Assembly: GCA_019637555.1 (NCBI GenBank)
Contig: JAHBVK010000024.1
Location: 1-64,000 of the forward strand
Direction: 5' to 3'
Origin: Anaerolineae bacterium
GTDB taxonomy: Bacteria > Chloroflexota > Anaerolineae > Aggregatilineales > UBA2796
Length of the DNA stretch: 64,000 nucleotides
The notes under the pieces are model-generated. The model did not search any database and was not told where the DNA came from. It saw only the letters and a program-made list of their open reading frames with translations. Of this stretch, positions 9,590 through 17,741 are shown one piece after another. The first letter of the stretch is position 1. Every line of letters begins with the position of its first letter. Both the position numbers and the translations under genes were made by a program.

Positions 9590-11863
9590 TCAGCCCAACT
9601 TACTGATCACGAAATGGACGATCTGCCAGTAGCCCTTGCGCGACAAATCCGCCCAACTGCTTGACGGCAGGATCGGCGGGAAGCTGCTCGCTCCCGGCTG
9701 ATCGAACTTCAGATCCCAACTGCTGGCATCCCACACGATGTCCTGACCGCTGATGCCCAGATCGGTGAGTTGGCTGGCGGCATCATAGCCATTGTTGGCG
9801 AAGGTATTGCTATGGACGTAAATGCGCTCAGGATTTGGTCCAATGTCGATCATTTCGGGCGCGAATGCCGTTGCGGTGCTGAAGATCGCCACGCCGACGG
9901 TGCGGTTATCCTTGATCGTGTTGTTGTAAATTTCCACATCATCGCCACCGAGCACCAGAATACCCGTACCTTCGGGAACCAGCGCGCCGATCTCGCCCTC
10001 GTTGGCAAAATTGTGGTGATTGTTGTTCTCAATGATGTTGTCGTGGACTTTGGTGAAGCGCGATACCTTACTCGGCAGTTGTGGCAGCAGATCAACGAAG
10101 ATGCCAGTGGAATTGTCGTACGTGTGATTGTTGTACACCTCAGCATTGACCGAGTTCTCAATCTCGATGCCGATCACGTTCGCCCACGCCTTGTTATCAC
10201 GGATGATCACGTCCTGACTCTGCCCTACGTACACGCCAGCATCACGGATCAGCGTGGCTTCCACGCGCTCCACCAGCACATTGGTCGAATGTACTGGATA
10301 GACGCCGTACAGCGAGGTGTTCTCAACGTAAATATCGCGGATGATCACGCCTACCGCGCCATCCACGATGATGCCGTTGCCCTTGTAATTCTTGACCGCC
10401 AATTTCTCGATGGTGAAGTTATCGCCGCTTGCCGCGATGCCATCGGAGAAACCCATCTTGCCATCCAGCACCGGATATTCGCCCGCCGCGTTGGGGATGC
10501 CGCGCACAGTAATATCGCTCTGATCGATAGTCACGCGCTCGGAGTAGGTGCCGTAGGCGATCTCTATGGTGTCGCCATTCTGCGCCTGATCCACCACCGA
10601 CTGAATAGTCACATCCGGCGTCACCGTCAGCGTCATCGGTGCGCGTGCAGTAACAGCAACACCGCCTGCGTTCGCTGCCAGCGCCAGTTCGCGTCCCGGA
10701 TTATCCTTCGCCTCAACCACTGGCAAGCCAGAAGGGACGCTGCTGGGGATCGCAGGTTTGCTGCTTTCGTCGGTGAGTGCGTAAAGGAAACTGATCAGGT
10801 CTTGCTTCTCCTGATCGCTCAGTTCAAAGGAATGCACGAAGCGTGCCTGATCAGGGACTTCGATGCCCATGCCAGCGCCGCCGCCTTTGATGTAGAAATC
10901 GAGCACCTGTTCCAGCGTCGCCATGCTGCCGTTATGCATGTACGGCGCGGTCAGCGCGATATTACGGAGCGTCGGTGTCATGAAGGCATAGTTATCAGTG
11001 GTCACCGACGTAATGCCGCCGCGTCCCGAATCGTCTAGTTTGCCATCTGCCCCCGGCACGCCTGTGATCTCAAACTGACCATTGGTGAAGGTCGGGGCGA
11101 AGTGGCACTTGTAGCAGCCTGTCGCACCACTGCGGAACAGCGCAAAGCCACGCCGCTGTGATGGAGTCAAGGCTGAGAAGTCGCCAGCCGCGTAGCGATC
11201 AAATGGCGAATTATGCGCGACTAACGTGCGCTCAAAACTCGCCAGCGCATAACCGACATTTTGCAGCGTGATCGGTTCGCTGGCATCGGGAAACGCTTTG
11301 GCAAACAGATCAACATAGTCGGGGATTGCCGTCAGTGCCGCCACCAATTGCGCCTCATTGTTCGCCATTTCGTCGCTGCTGGTCAGCGGGATGGTCATCT
11401 GCGTTTCCAGCGACTCGGCACGTCCATCCCACATCAGCGCGGCTTTGTAACCCACTTCGTAGAGTGTCGGTACGTTGCGTTTCAGTGCCACATCGTTTAA
11501 GCCCTGTGCTGTCATCCGTCCATCGGTGAAGCCGAGATCAGGATGATGGCAGGTGGCGCAAGACATCGACTTATCCGCACTTAAGATCGGATCAAAGAAC
11601 AGCAGTTTCCCTAATTCTTGCTTTTCAGGCGTATTGCCACCGCTGCCAGTAGGGATCTTCATTTCGGGGAATGCCGTATCAACGCTGGAACCGCCGTCCG
11701 CTGCGTGCTGCGCACCGACGATCACGCTTTCCATTGCCAAAACCGGATCGCCATCAGCAGGCAGTAAACCGAGGATGATGAACAGGACGACTGGCACAAT
11801 CACAATGACTGCCAAAACGATCAGAAGAATGCGCTGCCAACGCTTAAGTTTGAACTTGGACAT
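9590..11863 (-). CDS. Membrane-anchored di-heme cytochrome c peroxidase fused to a right-handed beta-helix domain
   Basis: 757 residues. Residues 11-35 form an uncleaved-looking N-terminal membrane anchor, placing the rest outside the membrane. Residues about 60-375 are a CcpA/MauG-family di-heme peroxidase: heme site 1 CATCH (Cys102, Cys105, His106), heme site 2 CYKCH (Cys250, Cys253, His254), and the conserved PTLRN...PYMHNGSMATLEQVLDFY region. Family members reduce hydrogen peroxide or oxidise protein side chains. From about 410 a different module follows: PITLTVTPDVTIQSVVDQAQ-type start, then many short strands (VRGIPN, GIIVDGAVGVIIRDI, VYNNHTYDNSTGIFV) of a NosD/pectate-lyase-like parallel beta-helix. 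Such a fusion is unusual compared with the roughly 350-residue peroxidases. RBS AGGGAT precedes the ATG by 7 nt. Monocistronic, divergent from the kinase at 12108. Confidence 0.88.
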   Translation of the reverse strand: MSKFKLKRWQRILLIVLAVIVIVPVVLFIILGLLPADGDPVLAMESVIVGAQHAADGGSSVDTAFPEMKIPTGSGGNTPEKQELGKLLFFDPILSADKSMSCATCHHPDLGFTDGRMTAQGLNDVALKRNVPTLYEVGYKAALMWDGRAESLETQMTIPLTSSDEMANNEAQLVAALTAIPDYVDLFAKAFPDASEPITLQNVGYALASFERTLVAHNSPFDRYAAGDFSALTPSQRRGFALFRSGATGCYKCHFAPTFTNGQFEITGVPGADGKLDDSGRGGITSVTTDNYAFMTPTLRNIALTAPYMHNGSMATLEQVLDFYIKGGGAGMGIEVPDQARFVHSFELSDQEKQDLISFLYALTDESSKPAIPSSVPSGLPVVEAKDNPGRELALAANAGGVAVTARAPMTLTVTPDVTIQSVVDQAQNGDTIEIAYGTYSERVTIDQSDITVRGIPNAAGEYPVLDGKMGFSDGIAASGDNFTIEKLAVKNYKGNGIIVDGAVGVIIRDIYVENTSLYGVYPVHSTNVLVERVEATLIRDAGVYVGQSQDVIIRDNKAWANVIGIEIENSVNAEVYNNHTYDNSTGIFVDLLPQLPSKVSRFTKVHDNIIENNNHHNFANEGEIGALVPEGTGILVLGGDDVEIYNNTIKDNRTVGVAIFSTATAFAPEMIDIGPNPERIYVHSNTFANNGYDAASQLTDLGISGQDIVWDASSWDLKFDQPGASSFPPILPSSSWADLSRKGYWQIVHFVISKLG

Positions 11864-12107
11864 ATAAGTTATCCCTGAGGTTAAATGCAGGAGTTTTGCT
11901 GAAATTATCTGTGATAGGTTTGATAGTATAGCGTGCTTCTGCGCCGTTTCACGTTCTCCCCATTATAGCTACTCGCAATATCCAGTTTAGATAATGTGAA
12001 TAGTAGGGTTTGTCCCACTATTCGGTCGGTTCGTTTTGTCTATTCTTAGTGTACCTGCCCTCACTTGCTTGTTTAAGTTGGTCGCCATCCGGCAAGGCTG
12101 TTTTGCT

Positions 12108-14774
12108 ATGCTCGATTCGAAGCGTAAGTCCGATACCCTCCCCACATACATGGCGCTGATGCCTCAATCACTGTCTGGCTCAACGCAAGTCTTGGATATA
12201 TTGCCAATCGCCGCTTCATTGCTGGATGAAAAAGGTGTCGTCGTTTACGTCAACAAAGTCTGGCGCGACTATTATGCCAGCCCCGATTACGTACCCACAC
12301 TGCTCAAGCCAAACGCTAATTACCTTGAAGCCTGCCGCGACGATCAGACAGACAGCCGCGACGCCTCGCAAACAATCTATCAGGAGATGATCAAGCTGCT
12401 CGATGGCGAGCGTGAACAATCTACCATTGAGTACATCAACCGTTGGCAGGACAAAGACCTCTGGTCATCAGTGCGACTAGCACGCTTGAGCAGTGGCACA
12501 CAGATCTACCTGCTGCTGCTGCATGAGCATATCTCCGAGCGCAAAATCACCGAACTGGATTTGCAGGAACAGCAGCGCCTCAATGAATTGTTGAGAGAGG
12601 TCGCCAAGAAATTAGCAAGTACGCTCAATGTAGAAGAAGTGATGGAACTGATCTTGGAGAGCGTGGCGCTGCTAGTACCACATGACGCTGCCAACATCAG
12701 CCTGATTGAAGGTGATTTGGTACGGGCTGCCTATGTGCGCGGTTACGGCGAGGAGTTCAGTCGCGTCTCCAAAGCCTATCGCTGGCCCCTACATGAAGGT
12801 TTGTATGCCGAGATGATGGCAACGCGCTACCCGTTAGTGATCACTGATACGGATTCCTCTCCGTTATGGCGACACGTCGAAGGCTTGAATGTGGTTCGCA
12901 GTTATGTGGGTGTACCGATTATCAGTCAGGATCAGGTACAGGGCTTTCTCAATCTAGATAGCTTCAGCACCTTCGAATACACACCGCGCCACCTTGAAAC
13001 ATTGATGGCATTTGCCGAACACGCAGCGATGGCGATCAGTAACGCGCAAGTCTACGTTACGCTGGATAATTTCAACGCCGAGCTATCCGCCATCTTGCAA
13101 GCGACTACTGCCTTATTCAAGCCGATACGTCCTTACGAGACGGCTAGTGACCTTGCGCAAGATTTAATTGAAGCGCTTCAACAAGCATTTGAAGGGGTAA
13201 GTTGTGGCGTATTCATGCGAACCGACGCGGGACCTGATCTGAAGTGTGCCGCCAGCGTTGGCAGTTATGTTGTCGCTCAGCGGATATTCAGCCCGCACGA
13301 AAGTACCGGACAAGAGGGCTTGGCGCTATTGGCAGCAGCATTCCGCACCCGTCAGCCTGTTCATGTGCCTCGTTTGGGTAATGCTAACCCCGACTCTATA
13401 ACGGAGCTGGTTATCCCGATCATTACCAATCGCGGCGTCTTTGCGTTGATGCATTTGCAGAGCAGGGAGAAGGATGCCTTTCAAGAGCGCGATATGCGCA
13501 TCCTTAACGCTTTCGCGCAGCATATGGCGGTAGCGGCGGAGAACTTCCAGCTTTACCAGACGATGCAGCAGCACAATACTGAACTGGAAGACGCCATCGT
13601 CCAGCGTACCCTTGAATTGCGCCGCGCCAAAGAAGATGTTGAGTCGATCCTCAACAGTACTAGCGACGCTATTTCCGTATTGGACGTGCAAGCTCGCATC
13701 GTCAAATGTAATGCTGCCTTTGAATCCTCTTTCGGCATCGAAGCGGATGAAGCCTACCGCCAGTCGATGAGTATGTTCTTCACTCAAGAAAGTCGTTCCA
13801 CCTTCCAGACTCTGTTCAACCGCGTTCTCGAAACGGGACTTTCGGTGCAGGGCGAACTACTCGCGGAATGGAAGCAAGGCGAAGATGCCGATAAAGAACG
13901 CCGAGTGGTCGAAGTTGTGCTTTCGCAGGTGCAGCGCGTTGATGATGATGACATACGCATCGTCTGCAGCACGCATGATATTTCGCGTCACAAAGAACTG
14001 ATGATTACTTTGCAGCGCGCTTTAGAACGTGAACACGAACTCAACGACATGAAGAGTCAATTCCTGTCCGTTGCGACGCACGAGTTCCGCACCCCGCTGA
14101 CCTCGATCACGTTGATCACTGGCACGCTGCAAGATTATCTGAAACAGCTAGATGAGCAGAAGATCAGAACAAAACTGACTTCGATCCAGGATCAGGTTAG
14201 GCGCATGACCTCCCTGATCGATGATGTACTAACCTTGGGACGCAGCGAGGCGGGCGAGTGGCCCTTCAACCCCATTATCATTAACTTGCCGGAACTGCTG
14301 GCGAAGTTAGGGGCGGAATGGCAGTCAGCATTAGCTTCTCAACATCAACTGTTCATCGCTTGTTCTGGTACCGAAGAAACGGTATATGCCGATCCGGATT
14401 TACTGGAACACATCCTGATCAATCTGGTCTCGAATGCTGTTAAATACTCACTGCCGGGGTCGCAGATCAAGATCAAGGCGCAGATCACCGAATATAAGTG
14501 CCTGATCGATGTGATCGATCAGGGCATCGGGATTCCGGCGCAGGAGCAGTCTAAACTATTCGAGTCATTCTATCGGGCATCCAACGCCCGCAAGATCTCA
14601 GGGGTGTCGGGGACTGGTTTAGGACTAGTCATCGTCAAACGCGCGGCGGAAATGCACGGGGGTGATATCACCTTTGTTAGTACCGAGGGGCGCGGCACTA
14701 CATTTTCGGTAGAGCTGCCGCGTATGGGCGTCAATGGTCAGGCAAAAATGCAATCTGGCTATCACGCTAAATAG
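12108..14774 (+). CDS. Cytoplasmic sensor histidine kinase, PAS-GAF-GAF-PAS-HisKA-HATPase
   Basis: With the ATG at 12108 the protein has 888 residues and no membrane segment. Order of domains: PAS-like (about 24-146), GAF (160-316), a second GAF (320-485), coiled linker, PAS (510-628), HisKA with the phospho-acceptor His658 in SVATHEFRTPLTSI, and an HATPase with N-box HILINLVSNAVKYS and G-box GVSGTGLGLVIVKRAAEMHGG. It should autophosphorylate on His658 in response to cytosolic or membrane-diffusible signals bound by PAS/GAF. A TTG at 12036 would give a longer reading, but no RBS supports it; AAGGCT lies 9-10 nt before the ATG. The gene is convergent with the next one and a strong palindromic terminator follows. 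No dedicated DNA-binding partner is adjacent. Confidence 0.9.
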   Translation: MLDSKRKSDTLPTYMALMPQSLSGSTQVLDILPIAASLLDEKGVVVYVNKVWRDYYASPDYVPTLLKPNANYLEACRDDQTDSRDASQTIYQEMIKLLDGEREQSTIEYINRWQDKDLWSSVRLARLSSGTQIYLLLLHEHISERKITELDLQEQQRLNELLREVAKKLASTLNVEEVMELILESVALLVPHDAANISLIEGDLVRAAYVRGYGEEFSRVSKAYRWPLHEGLYAEMMATRYPLVITDTDSSPLWRHVEGLNVVRSYVGVPIISQDQVQGFLNLDSFSTFEYTPRHLETLMAFAEHAAMAISNAQVYVTLDNFNAELSAILQATTALFKPIRPYETASDLAQDLIEALQQAFEGVSCGVFMRTDAGPDLKCAASVGSYVVAQRIFSPHESTGQEGLALLAAAFRTRQPVHVPRLGNANPDSITELVIPIITNRGVFALMHLQSREKDAFQERDMRILNAFAQHMAVAAENFQLYQTMQQHNTELEDAIVQRTLELRRAKEDVESILNSTSDAISVLDVQARIVKCNAAFESSFGIEADEAYRQSMSMFFTQESRSTFQTLFNRVLETGLSVQGELLAEWKQGEDADKERRVVEVVLSQVQRVDDDDIRIVCSTHDISRHKELMITLQRALEREHELNDMKSQFLSVATHEFRTPLTSITLITGTLQDYLKQLDEQKIRTKLTSIQDQVRRMTSLIDDVLTLGRSEAGEWPFNPIIINLPELLAKLGAEWQSALASQHQLFIACSGTEETVYADPDLLEHILINLVSNAVKYSLPGSQIKIKAQITEYKCLIDVIDQGIGIPAQEQSKLFESFYRASNARKISGVSGTGLGLVIVKRAAEMHGGDITFVSTEGRGTTFSVELPRMGVNGQAKMQSGYHAK

Positions 14775-14805
14775 TTAAATTAACCGTCAGGGCTGAGATA
14801 TAAAA

Positions 14806-14851
14806 GTATCCCAAGGCGATAAGTAATTTCATATTTATCGCCTTGGGATAC
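14806..14851. terminator. Perfect 17-bp inverted repeat, bidirectional terminator
   Basis: GTATCCCAAGGCGATAA (14806-14822) pairs perfectly with 14835-14851 across a 12-nt loop. It lies between two convergent genes, 31 nt after the kinase stop and 22 nt before the end of the receiver-kinase gene, as expected for a shared terminator. Confidence 0.8.
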
Positions 14852-14872
14852 TACATTTTGAGCTGGTCAACG

Positions 14873-15982
14873 CTAGACTCGAACCGATTGCCGTACGAGA
14901 TGCAGCCTCACCCCGATAGACGTGCCACCTGCTGGCTCACTTTGGATGAACAAACCACCATCAAACAGTTCAACTAGACGTTTGGCGAGGACCAAACCGA
15001 AGCCCAAGCCTTGTTGTTCCCGCAGCTTACGCTGGAACTGCATGTACGCGCCAATTTCTTTCTGGAACGAGGCTGGAATACCAGCGCCCTGATCTGCGAT
15101 CACGATGTCATACCACCCATCGTTGATCTTGCCTGTCACATCTACCGGCTGTCCTGCTTTCGAGAACTTGAAGGCATTATCCACTAACTCATAGATCACC
15201 TTGCGCAGCGAGTCAGCGGCGATCAACACATCCGCATCCTGTACATCAATCCGCAGATCGTCAGTGCGCTCGTGGCGTGTGGCTACTTCTTGGCATGCCG
15301 CGAGGATCGTATCGCTCCCCGCGCCAGACTCGGCCTCGCGCACTTTCTGGATGCGATCCGCATCCATTCCGATGATCTCTAGCTGGGCATAAAGCAGATA
15401 GTTCTCGGAGATACGCAGTAAGCGTCTACCACCAGCAGCGATGTGTTCCGCCATATCGCGAACTTCCTGCGTAGACATCACATCGGCATCCATCTCTAGT
15501 GCCTCAGCATAACCGATGATATGCGTCAGTGGAGTACGGAATTCGTGGGGCAGAATATGCACCAGCGTGCTGCGCAGATCGTTGAGCGCACCAGCAGTCT
15601 GCGTTTGAATCTTCTCGCGGTTGCGAATGCGTGCTTGCACTGTACCTAGTAACTCATCGCGGGTGCACGGCTTGGTCACATAATCATCCGCGCCCATGCC
15701 CATACCCATCCGCGCATCGGGGCGATCAGCACGTGCGGTAAGGAAGATGAACGGGATCAGCGCGGTATCTTCCCGCGCCTTCAACTCTTTGAGCAGTTCG
15801 TGACCATTCATTACGGGCATCATCACATCGGAGAGAATGACATCGGGCTGCTGTTTGATAGCGAGTTCTAAGCCTTCTTTTCCGTTCGCGGCTCCCATCG
15901 CATCGTAACCTTCAAGAGTCAGCCATTCGATTAATTCCTCGAGCAGCGGCGCTTCATCCTCTACAATCAATACAGTTGACAT
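14873..15982 (-). CDS. Receiver-histidine kinase hybrid (REC-HisKA-HATPase)
   Basis: 369 residues, cytoplasmic. The N-terminal receiver has the acidic pair in VEDE, the phospho-acceptor Asp52 (VILSDVMMP) and Lys104 (DYVTKP). After a short linker comes a HisKA helix with His146 in LPHEFRTPLTHI, an HATPase with VIYELVDNAFKFS, DQGAGIP and QGLGFGLVLAKRLVELF. Receiver-first kinases are typically modulated by phosphorylation from another kinase, and the neighbouring kinase at 16057-17499 (same strand, 74 nt upstream) is a plausible donor; this pairing is inferred. Length and motifs are complete. Confidence 0.9.
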   Translation of the reverse strand: MSTVLIVEDEAPLLEELIEWLTLEGYDAMGAANGKEGLELAIKQQPDVILSDVMMPVMNGHELLKELKAREDTALIPFIFLTARADRPDARMGMGMGADDYVTKPCTRDELLGTVQARIRNREKIQTQTAGALNDLRSTLVHILPHEFRTPLTHIIGYAEALEMDADVMSTQEVRDMAEHIAAGGRRLLRISENYLLYAQLEIIGMDADRIQKVREAESGAGSDTILAACQEVATRHERTDDLRIDVQDADVLIAADSLRKVIYELVDNAFKFSKAGQPVDVTGKINDGWYDIVIADQGAGIPASFQKEIGAYMQFQRKLREQQGLGFGLVLAKRLVELFDGGLFIQSEPAGGTSIGVRLHLVRQSVRV

Positions 15983-16056
15983 CTGCTACCATCCTTGAAC
16001 AGACAAACGGATTTTTTGACGAGCGTGATCGAATTGTAGTTAAGCATTGTATGCTG

Positions 16057-17499
16057 TTACTCTGTACCCGTCACTGTTTTGTAATTGCTTTGTTCATTCT
16101 CAGCCGCAATTGGCAGCCGCATCACAAACGTGGTGCCAATGCCGGTGCTGCTGCTGAAGCGAATTGAACCGCCGTGCAGTTCAATTGACTGCTTGGCGAC
16201 TACCAATCCTAATCCCGTGCCGGAGATTGCACCGACGTTCCTGCCGCGATGGAATGGCTCGAAGATATATTTCTGATCCTCCTCTGGGATGCCAATACCT
16301 GAATCGCGTACTATCAGTACGGCAGTTTTTGCGTTGTCCGGCGGGTCACAGGTGAGTATCACTTCTACTCGGCTGCCCGACGGAGAATACTTCAGAGCAT
16401 TGGTGAGTAGATTGGTAACTGCTTTACGGAATAACCCGCGATCTATAGCCACTTGCTGGTCGGGCACACAGCTAATCTCAGTGACCAGTTGATGCTGTGG
16501 CTCGCGTTCCCCTGTGCCCAGTAGATCGCGCAGTACCTCTTGCAGCAGGGCGACAATATCGGTAGGCTCTGGCTTAAAGACGATCTTGCCCGCCTGACCT
16601 CGCGCCAACATCAGCACATCTTCCATGATCTCAGTCATGTGCCGCACCTGTGTCCTGATCTTATCTAGGCGCGCTTCGATCTTCTCATCAGTCAGTTGTT
16701 TGCGGTAATTGCGCAGTGTTTCGGTACTGGCGAGGATGGTTGCCAGTGGTGTGCGAAATTCGTGGGAAGCAATGGAAACGAAGCGCGATTTCAATTCGCT
16801 TAATTCCTGCTCCGTTTGCAGCGCTCTGCGCAATTCGTCTTCCATCCGTTTGCGGGTAGTGATGTCGTGTGCGATGCCAAGAATGCCAATCGGTGTGCCT
16901 GCCGCGCCGATTAAGGGCACTTTAGTTGCCGAGACCCAAATATCGCCACCGCCTAGACCGGGGCGCAGTTCTTCCACCCCCATCACCGGTTGCAGAGAAC
17001 GCAGTGCATCCAGATCAGCATTGTGAAAATAATCAGCCATCGTCTTTGGATATACGTCGTAGTCACTCTTGCCCAGCAAATCTTCGGGTGCGTAAAGTCG
17101 CAGCGATAGCAGATAGGCGCGATTTGCCAGCAGGTAGCGTCCCTCTTCATCTTTGACATAGATGTAATCGGGGATGTTATCGACGAGGATTCGCAGCAGC
17201 GTGCGTTCTTGCATCAATTCAGCGGTACGCTCGGCAACGCGTCGGGATGCGTCCTCTGCCATTTCTATGCTGCGACTGGCGACTAATTCGGTCAGCTCAG
17301 CGGCGTGATCGGAAACCCGATGGCGGAACTGAATCGCTTTACGTCGGTGGGTTGCCAGTGCAGACTGTAAGTGCGTGCGTTTTTTATCTACGTGACAACG
17401 TCCATTGTTGCTAACAGGGTCAGCTTGTTTTACCTCTAGCTTGGCAGTGCTGTTATCTAGTGTAGAGGCAGTAGAATCTCGGAGTGTAGATAAGTGCAT
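16057..17499 (-). CDS. PAS-domain sensor histidine kinase
   Basis: 480 residues without membrane segments. Residues 1-100 are poorly conserved, ending in a predicted helical coil (ELVASRSIEMAEDASRR...). One PAS domain spans about 102-217 (DNIPDYIYVKDEEGRYLLAN ... GIAHDITTRKRME). HisKA has His246 in SIASHEFRTPLATI; the HATPase has Asn367 in VTNLLTNALKYSPSG, DSGIGIP and SGTGLGLVVAKQSIELHGG. All catalytic motifs are intact. It is divergent from the receiver-LuxR gene at 17742 and stands 74 nt upstream of the receiver-kinase gene, so a phosphorelay between these two is possible. The HisKA and HATPase resemble those of the kinase at 12108, suggesting duplication. Confidence 0.9.
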   Translation of the reverse strand: MHLSTLRDSTASTLDNSTAKLEVKQADPVSNNGRCHVDKKRTHLQSALATHRRKAIQFRHRVSDHAAELTELVASRSIEMAEDASRRVAERTAELMQERTLLRILVDNIPDYIYVKDEEGRYLLANRAYLLSLRLYAPEDLLGKSDYDVYPKTMADYFHNADLDALRSLQPVMGVEELRPGLGGGDIWVSATKVPLIGAAGTPIGILGIAHDITTRKRMEDELRRALQTEQELSELKSRFVSIASHEFRTPLATILASTETLRNYRKQLTDEKIEARLDKIRTQVRHMTEIMEDVLMLARGQAGKIVFKPEPTDIVALLQEVLRDLLGTGEREPQHQLVTEISCVPDQQVAIDRGLFRKAVTNLLTNALKYSPSGSRVEVILTCDPPDNAKTAVLIVRDSGIGIPEEDQKYIFEPFHRGRNVGAISGTGLGLVVAKQSIELHGGSIRFSSSTGIGTTFVMRLPIAAENEQSNYKTVTGTE

Positions 17500-17650
17500 G
17501 ATCTCTGGTAATGCGGCTCAATCCGACTGTTATGTAACTAGAATGGTCATTTATCGGTAGGCTATCGACAATACTTCCATCAATGTGAGCGTGTTTTCTT
17601 AGACCTAGCACAATATCAGTGATCCTAAGATACAGGCAAGTGAAGGACAA

Positions 17651-17707
17651 CACATCCGTAATCTGTAGTAACTTAGACTGTCATACTACGTAGTTTGCAC
17701 GGATGTG
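17651..17707. promoter_or_regulatory. Nested inverted repeat in the divergent promoter region
   Basis: CACATCCGT (17651-17659) pairs with ACGGATGTG (17699-17707), and inside it GTAGTA (17665-17670) pairs with TACTAC (17684-17689). It lies 34 nt upstream of the ATG of the LuxR-type gene. It could be an operator for a dimeric regulator or a leader structure; no match to a known site is claimed. Confidence 0.35.
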
Positions 17708-17741
17708 ATGGCGTTCGGGAGTATTGCTTAGCAGCGGAGCG

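Noticed and set aside
9770..11038. 422-codon open frame on the plus strand
   Set aside because: It lies antisense to the di-heme peroxidase gene, whose heme motifs and RBS are clear; its translation is rich in His, Arg and Asp without domain pattern, as is usual for antisense frames.
12036..12107. Longer start of the PAS-GAF kinase at a TTG
   Set aside because: No ribosome binding site is seen, and the extra residues do not resemble the N-terminus of the family; the ATG at 12108 is preferred.
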